A stretch of DNA of 62,483 nt, from positions 1 to 62,483 of the forward strand of contig JBEHWK010000007.1 of assembly GCA_040217795.1 (NCBI GenBank). Reading direction: 5' to 3'. Below the pieces are notes generated by a model. It saw nothing but the letters and a program-made list of their open reading frames with translations. It did not search any database and was not told where the DNA came from. The translations under genes and the position numbers were made by a program. Positions 8,570-15,870 of the stretch are shown one piece after another. This stretch comes from Clostridium_T sp040217795 (lineage in GTDB: Bacteria; Bacillota; Clostridia; Clostridiales; Clostridiaceae). How positions within the stretch are numbered: position 1 is the first letter of the stretch; each line of letters starts with the position of its first letter.

Positions 8570-8733
8570 TATAAGGTTCCAGCTTAACCAAAACTTATAT
8601 ATAATTCAAAAATTCTAAGATATTTCATTATAAAGCTTCCATTGGCCGGTCTTTAGGAGCAGTGAAGCTTTATAATTCAAAGTTCTGGAAGAAATGAACA
8701 TGCATAAGTTAAGTTGCAGTTGGAGTCCTATAA
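8570..8733. repeat. MITE-like inverted-repeat element, copy 2
   Basis: The left end ATATAAGGTTCCAGCTTAA (8570-8588) and the right end CATGCATAAGTTAAG to GGAGTCCTATA (8699-8732) match the termini of the 6500-6717 copy. The inner hairpin ATAAAGCTTCC (8630-8640) with GAAGCTTTAT (8664-8673) is shared too, while the loop sequence between has diverged. With the plsC terminator it fills most of the 342-bp gap before the PEPCK-like gene, where no gene is visible. Confidence 0.72.
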
Positions 8734-8796
8734 TAAAGATAAATTTTAAAAGATTAACTTCAGAAAAATTTAAATGCAAATTGGGGGGGCTGAATT

Positions 8797-10542
8797 ATGC
8801 AGAAGGAATTTTCATTAAGTAATGATAAAGCAACCATTAATTTTACTGCAAAGTACTGCGACAATTATGAAACTTTGCTGGAAAGCGATGGTTTTAAGAG
8901 AGTGTTGGAGGCATACCTTAAACAGTCTAAAAAGAAGTGCTCTCATAGCTACAGATTCTTGAAAGATGGACTAGGTGATGTTTCAATTGACAGCTTGGAA
9001 TCAGAAGTTATAAATTTATTTAAGATATTAACAATATTTAGCATTGAAGAAATAACAAATGTTAAGCCTGAATATATATATCTTGTGGAAAACAAGGATG
9101 GATTTATCGCTTTTGTGGAAGACTTGTATCTATTCTGGAGAAAGTTGGAGAGATACACTATAATGTATTCCAACAGAGTCAAAGCAGGTCTTGCGGCTGT
9201 AAGCTTCACTGAAGTAAACTCACAGTTCAGCAGATTGATATTGAGGTTGTACAGAAAGATAGAAAAAAATATTTTAGGACATAGTCCAAACGTTTTCAGG
9301 CAATTGCCAGTTGGAGGAAATGCAAGCTTAATGCTGACAAATACTGTGTGGGCTGCACCGGAACAATACAGAGTTCTTGAAGAAATTCCCTTTATAGACA
9401 CTATATTACTTCAAACACCTTTTATAACTTATCCTAAAAAAAATACAAGAGATGGAATGTTTCAAGAGGTTAAAGAAAATCCTTTGAAGAAAGCAATAAT
9501 TGATAAAGAACACTGGTTTTGTTATCCGGCAAAAATAGGTGATTTATTGGCTTTTCTATATTTCCACAGGGATTTTATGGAGCATGGAATTACATTGTGC
9601 AACTTGTTTGAATTAGCTAAAGAGGAAGAATATAGAGGAAAGAAGCCGGATATCATATATGTATATGGTGCAAGAGAGAATACTGATGAACTTCAGACTG
9701 TATTTTATGATGATAAACAAAATGATATCATGTTTGGTTATGTAAATCATTCTGAAGAGATTGACTATTTTGGATACATGAAAAAAATGAGTCTTACTCT
9801 GCACAATATAATTCAGATAAAAAGAGGCCATCTGCCGATTCATGGGGCTATGGTAAATATCATACTGAAAAACGGAAAAGAAGCTAATGTTATTATAGTG
9901 GGGGATTCCGGAGCCGGAAAATCAGAAAGTTTAGAGGCTTTCAGAGGATTAAGTGAAGATTATATTTCGGATATGACAATTGTTTTTGATGACATGGGTA
10001 CAATAAAAGAAAAAAATGGTCAGATATATGGATATGGAACTGAAATAGGAGCCTTTGTAAGGTTGGATGATTTGGATCAAGGTTATGCTTTTAAAGAAAT
10101 GGATAGAAGTATATTCATGAATCCGGATAAAATAAATGCCCGTCTGGTTATGCCTGTTGCCTCATATAAAGAGATAATGAAAGGGTATAAAGTAGATCTT
10201 TTCCTATATGCAAACAACTATGATAAAGTATCAGATCAAGATAAGTCAATTGAATATTTCAAGACTCCTGAGGATGCTATAAGAGTCTTCAAGGATGGGG
10301 CAAGAGTAGCTAAAGGAACAACTACAGAAAAAGGACTTGTGAAATCATATTTCGCAAATCCTTTTGGTCCGGCTCAAAAGCAACATGAATGCGATTTGCT
10401 GATGGATAGATATTTTAATGACTTCTTTTCATCAAATGTTAAAGTAGGACAAATTAAAACAGCTCTTGCAATACCAGGTTATGAGAAAAAAGGGCCAAGG
10501 AAAGCTGCGCTGGAATTGTTTGAAATTATAAATAATCTATAA
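8797..10542 (+). CDS. PEP carboxykinase-like P-loop ATPase
   Basis: A 581-residue protein. The C-terminal half has a P-loop GDSGAGKSES (about 369-378) followed by acidic DDMGTI, the arrangement seen in ATP-type PEP carboxykinases and HPr kinase. The N-terminal 200 residues look helical and do not recall classical PEPCK, and the sequence is diverged around the active site. I therefore call it PEPCK-like rather than a proven gluconeogenic enzyme. A protein kinase or other phosphotransferase is possible. The ATG follows a G-rich binding site (TTGGGGGGG). It stands alone, between MITE-like copy 2 and a bidirectional terminator. Confidence 0.65.
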   Translation: MQKEFSLSNDKATINFTAKYCDNYETLLESDGFKRVLEAYLKQSKKKCSHSYRFLKDGLGDVSIDSLESEVINLFKILTIFSIEEITNVKPEYIYLVENKDGFIAFVEDLYLFWRKLERYTIMYSNRVKAGLAAVSFTEVNSQFSRLILRLYRKIEKNILGHSPNVFRQLPVGGNASLMLTNTVWAAPEQYRVLEEIPFIDTILLQTPFITYPKKNTRDGMFQEVKENPLKKAIIDKEHWFCYPAKIGDLLAFLYFHRDFMEHGITLCNLFELAKEEEYRGKKPDIIYVYGARENTDELQTVFYDDKQNDIMFGYVNHSEEIDYFGYMKKMSLTLHNIIQIKRGHLPIHGAMVNIILKNGKEANVIIVGDSGAGKSESLEAFRGLSEDYISDMTIVFDDMGTIKEKNGQIYGYGTEIGAFVRLDDLDQGYAFKEMDRSIFMNPDKINARLVMPVASYKEIMKGYKVDLFLYANNYDKVSDQDKSIEYFKTPEDAIRVFKDGARVAKGTTTEKGLVKSYFANPFGPAQKQHECDLLMDRYFNDFFSSNVKVGQIKTALAIPGYEKKGPRKAALELFEIINNL

Positions 10543-10567
10543 AAAAGAATACACTTTCTTATATAAT

Positions 10568-10601
10568 AAAAATAGAGTCGGCAAAAACCGACTCTATTTT
10601 T
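10568..10601. terminator. Bidirectional terminator
   Basis: AAAAATAGAGTCGG (10568-10581) pairs perfectly with CCGACTCTATTTTT (10588-10601), with A and T runs on both sides. It separates two converging genes. Confidence 0.92.
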
Positions 10602-10602
10602 A

Positions 10603-11382
10603 TTATATTTTTCTTCTCAAAGAATTAAGTTTTTCTTTTACTTCTTTTAAAATGTTATCGAATCTGCTAGGTTTCAAATTGGGGAATGCATTTAAAAGTC
10701 TCCTGTGGTTAAAATCTAAATTCTCGAAAGCTTTGTCATATTTTCCTCTAAGTTCTTTAATATTGCTTTCTAAATTTTGTACAGCATCAACAGCTATATC
10801 TTTAGTAGAGCTGATTACATACTCATATCTTTCCTTAAGTTCTGAAGAAATAGATTGCAATTTGCTAAGGACTTTACTGAATTTAGCTAAAGAAGCAAGT
10901 GTAAATATAAAATCTAATAAAAACAAAGTAACAGTAAAATACGCTATAAGTACTTGTATGTACACGGGAATATAAGATAATCCTGCTGATATTAAAGGGT
11001 TTAATATCTTTACCACAAGAAGTGCAGCTACTCCCCAAATTAATGAGAAGTGAAGGCATATCCTTCCATGTAAGTTATATGGTTCTTTTGAATAATCCCA
11101 CCATTTGGTGTTGAAGAATTTTTCCAGTACGAATCCCGTAAAATATTCTATTGCAGAAATTAAAATTACACTAAAAATATAAAGAAGAAAGAAGTTATAT
11201 CTAAAGTTATCAAGGAATAATACAATTGAAATGATTCCGGTTCCATAAATAGGGCAGTATGGCCCGTAAAGAAATCCCCTATTAATTAAGATATGCTTGG
11301 TTTTATATGAATAGATAACTTCAGTTACCCAACCTGCAAATGAATAAATAAAAAAGAAGATTATAAGTTCATAAATCTTCAT
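10603..11382 (-). CDS. CmpB-type putative ABC-transporter membrane protein
   Basis: Counted from the ATG at 11382 the protein has 259 residues. The N-terminal two thirds is a multi-pass membrane domain with the signatures FAGWVTEVIY, RGFLYGPYCPIYG and a WWDYS motif, matching the ABC_trans_CmpB family. The last 90 residues are charged and helical, likely a cytosolic coiled coil. No ATPase partner is nearby and function is unknown. The start is uncertain. A strong GAGAGGAGGG (plus 11411-11420) lies about 30 bases upstream of this ATG but only about 8 bases before an in-frame ATT at 11403. Initiation at ATT would add seven residues. Confidence 0.75.
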   Translation of the reverse strand: MKIYELIIFFFIYSFAGWVTEVIYSYKTKHILINRGFLYGPYCPIYGTGIISIVLFLDNFRYNFFLLYIFSVILISAIEYFTGFVLEKFFNTKWWDYSKEPYNLHGRICLHFSLIWGVAALLVVKILNPLISAGLSYIPVYIQVLIAYFTVTLFLLDFIFTLASLAKFSKVLSKLQSISSELKERYEYVISSTKDIAVDAVQNLESNIKELRGKYDKAFENLDFNHRRLLNAFPNLKPSRFDNILKEVKEKLNSLRRKI

Positions 11383-11457
11383 GTTAGAAATTGAATAGTA
11401 AATAAAAATCCCCTCCTCTCGTAATTTACACAATATTATTATACATTATATAAAGGA

Positions 11458-11515
11458 TTAATTAAAAGAGATACTTGGTATTATTAAATATTTATCAAGT
11501 ATCTCTTTTAATTAA
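11458..11515. repeat. Perfect 20-bp inverted repeat upstream of the CmpB-type gene
   Basis: The arm 11458-11477 (begins TTAATTAAAAGAG) is the exact complement of 11496-11515, with an 18-base AT-rich loop. There is no clean T run directly after either arm, so it is not a textbook terminator. It may be a leader structure or the end of an unseen RNA. Confidence 0.7.
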
Positions 11516-11547
11516 TTCTTTACCGAAACTTATATTACACAAATAAA

Positions 11548-11772
11548 ACAAAAAACTCTTCTTGTCTGAAGAGTTTTTACTCTTTAGGAAATTATAAAAT
11601 TTCCAAGTTGTAGATAACTTAAAGTATATGGGATTCTTACTTGCTCTGATAACATTCCCTAAAGAGTAAAAAAAGAGAATTTGTCGCCTGCCATATTTTC
11701 CTCACATACGTTCGGAAAGGCAGATGCGAGAAAAAAATCGACGGCTCATAATCGCCTTGGCGATTTTTTTAT
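11548..11772. other. Structured non-coding region, candidate RNA
   Basis: This stretch between the CmpB-type gene and the DUF378 gene has no coding sequence but several nested pairings. There is a terminator-like ACTCTTC/GAAGAGT hairpin with A and T runs (about 11551-11578). A long-range closing pair joins ACTCTTTAGG (about 11579) and CCTAAAGAGT (about 11662). CTGCC/GGCAG and TTTCC/GGAAA arms lie at about 11688-11725, and AATCG/CGATT before a T run (about 11752-11771). Hairpins that could end transcripts exist in both directions, so the strand is open. I could not match it to a known riboswitch or to 6S RNA. Confidence 0.45.
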
Positions 11773-11775
11773 GTA

Positions 11776-11982
11776 CTAGTCTAATGAGTTATTCCTGTCT
11801 TTTGCAAAAAATGATATTGCATAGAGTCCGCATACGCCTACGATTGAGTATATTACTCTTGATGCAATCGACATTTGACCAAAGAGGCTTGCTATCAAAT
11901 CAAAGGAAAAGAATCCTATCAAACCCCAATTTAAGGATCCTATTATGACTAAAATAAGAACCAAGGTATCAAGTGTCCTCAT
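11776..11982 (-). CDS. DUF378 family small membrane protein
   Basis: A 68-residue protein with two membrane segments around the motif GSLNWGLIGFF, then a short SRVIYSIVGVCGLY helix. This matches the DUF378 family of small bacterial membrane proteins of unknown function. I chose the ATG at 11982 because AAAGGAGTG stands seven to eight bases upstream; a longer reading frame to 12027 has no such site. It appears to be a single gene, followed on its own strand by the structured region at 11548-11772. Confidence 0.8.
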   Translation of the reverse strand: MRTLDTLVLILVIIGSLNWGLIGFFSFDLIASLFGQMSIASRVIYSIVGVCGLYAISFFAKDRNNSLD

Positions 11983-12057
11983 AAAAACACACTCCTTTTC
12001 ACTTTTTTCAATTCTTAGTTTAACCATATATTTTTTTTATATTCTATACAAACAAAA

Positions 12058-12083
12058 AAAACTTGGGCACGGCCAAGTTTTAT
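12058..12083 (-). terminator. Terminator after the Lrp/AsnC gene
   Basis: AAAACTTGG (12058-12066) pairs with CCAAGTTTT (12073-12081). On the minus strand it is followed by a run of T, which suits termination after the regulator gene. Confidence 0.8.
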
Positions 12084-12105
12084 GTAAGAAGTATTATTCC
12101 AGTTG

Positions 12106-12573
12106 TTACAGCTGAATATTTCTGTCAACAGGCTGAGTTAGGGAAATGAAAGTATCAGTTCTCTGAATTCCAGCTATAGTATTGATTTTATTCATAAGCA
12201 GATCCTGAAGATCTGAAATGTTTTTACATATTACCTTAGCAAAAACAGAATAATCTCCGGTAGTCAAATGTAATTCTACAACTTCTTTAATTTTTGCCAA
12301 TTCTTCAAAAACATAATTGAATGAAGAGGTCTTATCAACATAGATTCCTACGAAACAGCATACATCGTATCCTAGTTTAGGCAAATTAAGTACTATGCGA
12401 GTACCTTTTATTATCCCCATATCTTCCATCTTCTTCATTCTTACATGGATTGTCCCACCTGAAACGTGGCAAATTCTTGCAATTTCAAGATATGGAGTTC
12501 TGCAGTCCTTTATTAATATGTCTAATATTTGTAAGTCTAGATCATCTAAATGAGATAATTGATTCATAGACAT
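12106..12573 (-). CDS. Lrp/AsnC family transcriptional regulator
   Basis: A 155-residue protein with an N-terminal winged helix-turn-helix (about 9-65: LDDLDLQILDILI, then ISRICHVSGGTIHVRMKKM-like recognition helix) and a C-terminal RAM/ACT-like effector domain (about 75-145, with ELHLTTGDYSVFAKV). Members form dimers to octamers and sense amino acids such as leucine, asparagine or lysine to control amino-acid metabolism. The ligand is not evident. The ATG follows GAGGTGATATA. No amino-acid genes are adjacent, so its targets are probably elsewhere. Confidence 0.92.
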   Translation of the reverse strand: MSMNQLSHLDDLDLQILDILIKDCRTPYLEIARICHVSGGTIHVRMKKMEDMGIIKGTRIVLNLPKLGYDVCCFVGIYVDKTSSFNYVFEELAKIKEVVELHLTTGDYSVFAKVICKNISDLQDLLMNKINTIAGIQRTDTFISLTQPVDRNIQL

Positions 12574-12744
12574 TATATCACCTCACAGTCTTATTGTTGT
12601 TTTTATTTTATCAAATAAGTTCAAAAAATTCCATATAAAAATATAAAAATATAAAAATATTTTTTAGTTAATTATTATTTTATTAATAATATGACTATTT
12701 GTATAAAAAATTTGTATTACGTGGATTAATATTCCTAAAGGGTA

Positions 12745-12773
12745 TTGAAAATGTTTAGATTATACTTTATTAT
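12745..12773 (+). promoter_or_regulatory. Promoter of the small membrane protein gene
   Basis: TTGAAA (12745-12750) and TATTAT (12768-12773) are 17 bp apart, 35 bp before the ATG. An ACTTTAT...ATAAAGT inverted pair (12765-12790) spans the start-site region and could be an operator. Confidence 0.65.
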
Positions 12774-12808
12774 AGTATCTATCATAAAGTATCAGGGAGG
12801 AAATAAGA

Positions 12809-13153
12809 ATGGCTATGGCAACTATTTTACTACAAACTATTTTAATTTTTGCAGCAATGCTAATAACATTTCAGGTTTTAAAGAAATTTGTTCTGAGCAA
12901 ATTTAATATAAACAAGTGGATTCCTGCAGGAATTGCAGGTGCGCTGCTTTTACTTCAGTTTGCCTTAAGAACCCAGAATGATATTAAAGGAATAGCCTTA
13001 AACGGTATAACACTTTTGTTTTTTTTGTGGTTTTTGGATCTGAACCAAGGAAGCAAACAAGCTATGGCAAAGAAAGGTGAAGCTAAAATAAGACCTAAGG
13101 CTAAACCTAACAGAGTTAAAAATATGAACAAAGGCATAAAGGAAAAGCAGTAA
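12809..13153 (+). CDS. Small membrane protein of unknown function
   Basis: A 114-residue protein that I do not recognise. Three hydrophobic segments (about 5-25, 38-53 and 62-76) are followed by a strongly basic, flexible C-terminal tail of about 35 residues rich in lysine and arginine. The topology suggests a membrane anchor with a positively charged tail, most likely cytosolic. The start is well supported: CAGGGAGGAAATAAG precedes the ATG and a good promoter lies upstream. It is monocistronic. Confidence 0.75.
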   Translation: MAMATILLQTILIFAAMLITFQVLKKFVLSKFNINKWIPAGIAGALLLLQFALRTQNDIKGIALNGITLLFFLWFLDLNQGSKQAMAKKGEAKIRPKAKPNRVKNMNKGIKEKQ

Positions 13154-13195
13154 TTAGGCACAACCCTTATAAATAACTTTATTACAGTATAAAAT

Positions 13196-13246
13196 GTACC
13201 CTGTGACACGGATAATTAATAGTCTGTTCTGCAGGGTATATTTTTA
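13196..13246 (+). terminator. Possible terminator after the small membrane protein gene
   Basis: TACCCTG (13197-13203) pairs with CAGGGTA (13232-13238), followed by TATTTTT. The loop is long (28 bases), so this is only a moderate candidate. Confidence 0.45.
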
Positions 13247-13275
13247 TTTGTCCTGTACTTTATACCAAATAAAAC

Positions 13276-14271
13276 TTAATGGGTGAGAAAAATTGGGGAG
13301 GTAAGGGCGATTTTATTGTTATCCTGATATATTTTTACCAGAAGCCAGGTAATACTTCTGGTAAAGGGTATTTTTACAAAGTATTTTATCTTATATAAGT
13401 TTACATTTCCTGACACCTTTAATATTTGCCCATTGTTTGCAATAATTTCGAACTTATTTATTTTATACTTGAAATCCTGTAAGAATATGAAAATATCTAC
13501 GGTTTGAAAATCTCCTTTATTTATTATATCCCCCATGAAGTAACCATTTATGGTGAAGTAAGCCTTTAAAGTTTTAGATTCAGTGGAATATGTCCTTCTT
13601 TTTCTGAAGCTTTCAAACAATGAATTTTTATTAAGTTTATTGGAGATTATACAAGTGTGATTTTCTGAATCCTGTGAATCATCCTGGGAACTGACAACAC
13701 CTAACTTCCAGCCTGCATCAAGCAATTCATAATAGTACTTAAAATAATGGGATCTTCTTACTTTTACAGATATGATAAATTTATTAAGTAAAGGATTATA
13801 TGGCATTACAGCAGAGGGCTTATGAGAATGGTCGATGAAAATCATTCCATCTTCATTTACCAGCATCCATAATAGAAGTAAGGATAAATTCTTGACTTCG
13901 CCGTCAAAGTAATTTTTTGAATTTAATATGTTCAGGTTTCCCCATTTGTGAGTTTTGCTTTCAAATCCAATAACAGCTATAGGCCGCAAGTGCTTCTTGC
14001 TGTATTTTTTTATTGTTGTGATAAAATATGCCCATTTTGAAATCCTGGCTGACTTGTATTTCACCTCAGCTTTTAAAAGTGAGTTATGTTCTGTAATAAA
14101 AATAAAATCCAGGTTATTTTTGTACCTGTGTTCTAATGTTTCTGCCAATGAGTTTTTATTGTCAGAAATATTAGATAGGCAAGAGGTGATGCCGTAATAA
14201 AAATTCAGGTTAGAATCTTGTATTGTATCAGGTTCATATTTAAATATATTTTCTTTACTATTCACAGGCAC
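13276..14271 (-). CDS. PHP-domain-like (CehA/McbA-type) protein
   Basis: A 331-residue protein with scattered PHP metallo-phosphoesterase traits: YYGITSCLSNIS near the start, FITEHNS (about 57-63), VIGFES (about 99) and FIDHSHK (about 145). The usual opening HxH is replaced by YYGITS, so part of the metal site may be altered. The last 90 residues look like a beta-rich domain, common in CehA/McbA-like proteins. The substrate is unknown and activity is uncertain. No signal peptide is seen. It is a single gene, divergent from the gamma-carbonic-anhydrase gene. Confidence 0.6.
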   Translation of the reverse strand: MPVNSKENIFKYEPDTIQDSNLNFYYGITSCLSNISDNKNSLAETLEHRYKNNLDFIFITEHNSLLKAEVKYKSARISKWAYFITTIKKYSKKHLRPIAVIGFESKTHKWGNLNILNSKNYFDGEVKNLSLLLLWMLVNEDGMIFIDHSHKPSAVMPYNPLLNKFIISVKVRRSHYFKYYYELLDAGWKLGVVSSQDDSQDSENHTCIISNKLNKNSLFESFRKRRTYSTESKTLKAYFTINGYFMGDIINKGDFQTVDIFIFLQDFKYKINKFEIIANNGQILKVSGNVNLYKIKYFVKIPFTRSITWLLVKIYQDNNKIALTSPIFLTH

Positions 14272-14345
14272 CCTTCTTTAAAAAACTTGCTTTATATTAT
14301 ATAATAGTACGAAAGGTACTTAGTTTATGTTCAAAGGAGGGATTT

Positions 14346-14861
14346 ATTATAATAAAAAATTTTTTACAATATAAACCCTTTATACATAGTGATGTTTATA
14401 CTGCTGAGAACTCAACAATTGTTGGAGCTGTGGAAATTGGTTCAAATTCTTCTGTATGGTTTGGTGCAGTTATCCGGGGAGATGAAAACTCCATTAAAAT
14501 TGGTTCGTATACAAATGTTCAGGATAATGCCGTCATTCATGTTGACAAAGAACATAAAGTACAAATCGGAGATAAGGTTACCATAGGTCATGGTGCTATT
14601 ATTCACGGCTGCTTAATAGAAGATGAAGTATTGATAGGGATGGGAAGTATTGTATTAAATAATGCAAAAATAGGGAAAAATACAATTATCGGGGCTGGGG
14701 CGCTTGTAACACAAAACTCTGATATTCCATCAGGAGTTCTTTGCCTCGGGGCTCCTGCAAAAGTAATAAGAAATCTTACTGAGTTAGAAAAACTAAGTAT
14801 CAGGGAATCAGCAAAAAACTATGCTGAAAATTCGGCTAAATATAAAAAAGAGGAGATTTAA
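14346..14861 (+). CDS. Gamma-carbonic anhydrase-like protein, apparent ATT start
   Basis: A left-handed beta-helix protein of hexapeptide repeats with the three-histidine zinc pattern AVIHVDKEH, TIGHGAIIHGC and a final LGAPAKVIRNLT. The frame is open and family-like upstream of the first GTG (14430): KNFLQYKPFIHSDVYTAENS matches the usual N-terminus. No ATG, GTG or TTG exists there. AAGGAGG (14334-14340) lies five bases before an in-frame ATT (14346), giving 171 residues. Homologues are gamma-carbonic anhydrases or related acyltransferase-fold proteins; activity here is inferred. Its stop abuts the next gene's ATG, so the two are coupled. Confidence 0.85.
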   Translation: MIIKNFLQYKPFIHSDVYTAENSTIVGAVEIGSNSSVWFGAVIRGDENSIKIGSYTNVQDNAVIHVDKEHKVQIGDKVTIGHGAIIHGCLIEDEVLIGMGSIVLNNAKIGKNTIIGAGALVTQNSDIPSGVLCLGAPAKVIRNLTELEKLSIRESAKNYAENSAKYKKEEI

Positions 14862-15689
14862 ATGGTAAAATTAGGTGAGTATAATGAATTAAAAGTTGTT
14901 AAAGTGCGTGACTTCGGTATTTTTGTCACCGATGATGAACAGGAAATACTTATACCGAATGGAAGTCTTGCAGGACAGAAGCCTGAAGTTGATGAAGTGT
15001 TGAATGTTTTTATTTACAGAGATTCAGAGGATAGAATAATCGGAACTTTAAAGAAGCCTTACGGGACATGTTTCAATGTTTCATATCTTCAGGTAGTGGA
15101 TATTACACCAATAGGTGCATTTGCAGATATAGGCATAGGAAGGGATGTATTAATACCTCTTAAAGAACAGTTATATAAGCTGGAAAAAGGGAAAAAGTAT
15201 CTTCTTTACCTGTATATCGATAAGACTGGAAGACTTGCTGCATCTACTGATGTTGAAGATTACCTTGAAACAGCTGAAAATTATAAAATAGATGAAGAGG
15301 TTGCAGCTGTAGTATATGGAATAAATGAAAATGGAACCTTGAAATTGGCTGTGGATTCAAAATATAAGGCATTAATGCTTAAAAATGAATATTATGAATA
15401 TGTCCACATGGGTGAAGAGTTAAAATTAAGAATCAGAAGAATATATGAGGATGGAACTCTTGGACTTACAACAAGAAAAAGGAAACTTGATGAGAGAGAA
15501 GTTTTAATCGAGAAAATATTAAAAGCTTTAAATGAAAATGGTGGGTCAATTCCATACAACGACAAATCAAATCCTGACGATATTAGAAGAGAGTTCAACA
15601 CAAGCAAGAATTACTTTAAAATGACATTAGGGGCGTTGATGAAGCAGGGAACGATATTTCAGGATGAAAAAGGAACTCACTTGAAATAA
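14862..15689 (+). CDS. cvfB: CvfB-type S1 RNA-binding protein
   Basis: A 275-residue protein with S1-like beta-barrel repeats (about 1-65, 70-135 and 140-205, with VRDFGIFVTDD, TPIGAFADIGIGRDVLIP and EDGTLGLTTRKRK). A C-terminal winged-helix domain follows (about 215-275, EFNTSKNYFKMTLGALMKQG). This is the CvfB layout; in Staphylococcus it binds RNA and affects virulence gene expression. A role in RNA binding is well supported; targets are unknown. The ATG directly follows the stop of the gamma-carbonic-anhydrase gene, with AGGAGAT upstream. Confidence 0.9.
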   Translation: MVKLGEYNELKVVKVRDFGIFVTDDEQEILIPNGSLAGQKPEVDEVLNVFIYRDSEDRIIGTLKKPYGTCFNVSYLQVVDITPIGAFADIGIGRDVLIPLKEQLYKLEKGKKYLLYLYIDKTGRLAASTDVEDYLETAENYKIDEEVAAVVYGINENGTLKLAVDSKYKALMLKNEYYEYVHMGEELKLRIRRIYEDGTLGLTTRKRKLDEREVLIEKILKALNENGGSIPYNDKSNPDDIRREFNTSKNYFKMTLGALMKQGTIFQDEKGTHLK

Positions 15690-15721
15690 ATCAATTGTAT
15701 GAATTATAATCAGGTATGTAC

Positions 15722-15785
15722 TATAGAGAACCATTACAGAAACTTAACTTATGCATAAGTTAATAGTTGAAGTTGGTTCTCTATA
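15722..15785. repeat. MITE-like element, copy 3 (minimal palindrome)
   Basis: A 64-bp near-perfect palindrome centred on ATGCAT (15751-15756). The right half, read in reverse complement (TATAGAGAACCAACTTCAAC and onward), matches the left end of copy 1 at 6500 almost base for base. It lacks the internal hairpins of copies 1 and 2. It lies between cvfB and mutS and has TATA at both edges. Confidence 0.78.
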
Positions 15786-15870
15786 TTTCCGGTGGGTTTT
15801 AACGACTCACTGGAAATAATTTATGTTAAGAAGCTCTGATAAAGAGCTTTTATATATTCAGGAGGTTTTT

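Noticed and set aside
14430..14861. Gamma-carbonic-anhydrase gene starting at GTG 14430
   Set aside because: No binding site precedes this GTG, and 28 upstream codons match the expected family N-terminus behind a strong AAGGAGG.
15823..15870. 16-residue N-terminal extension of MutS
   Set aside because: The upstream ATG has no ribosome binding site, falls within a small hairpin, and the residues do not match the MutS N-terminus; AGGAGG directly precedes the next ATG.
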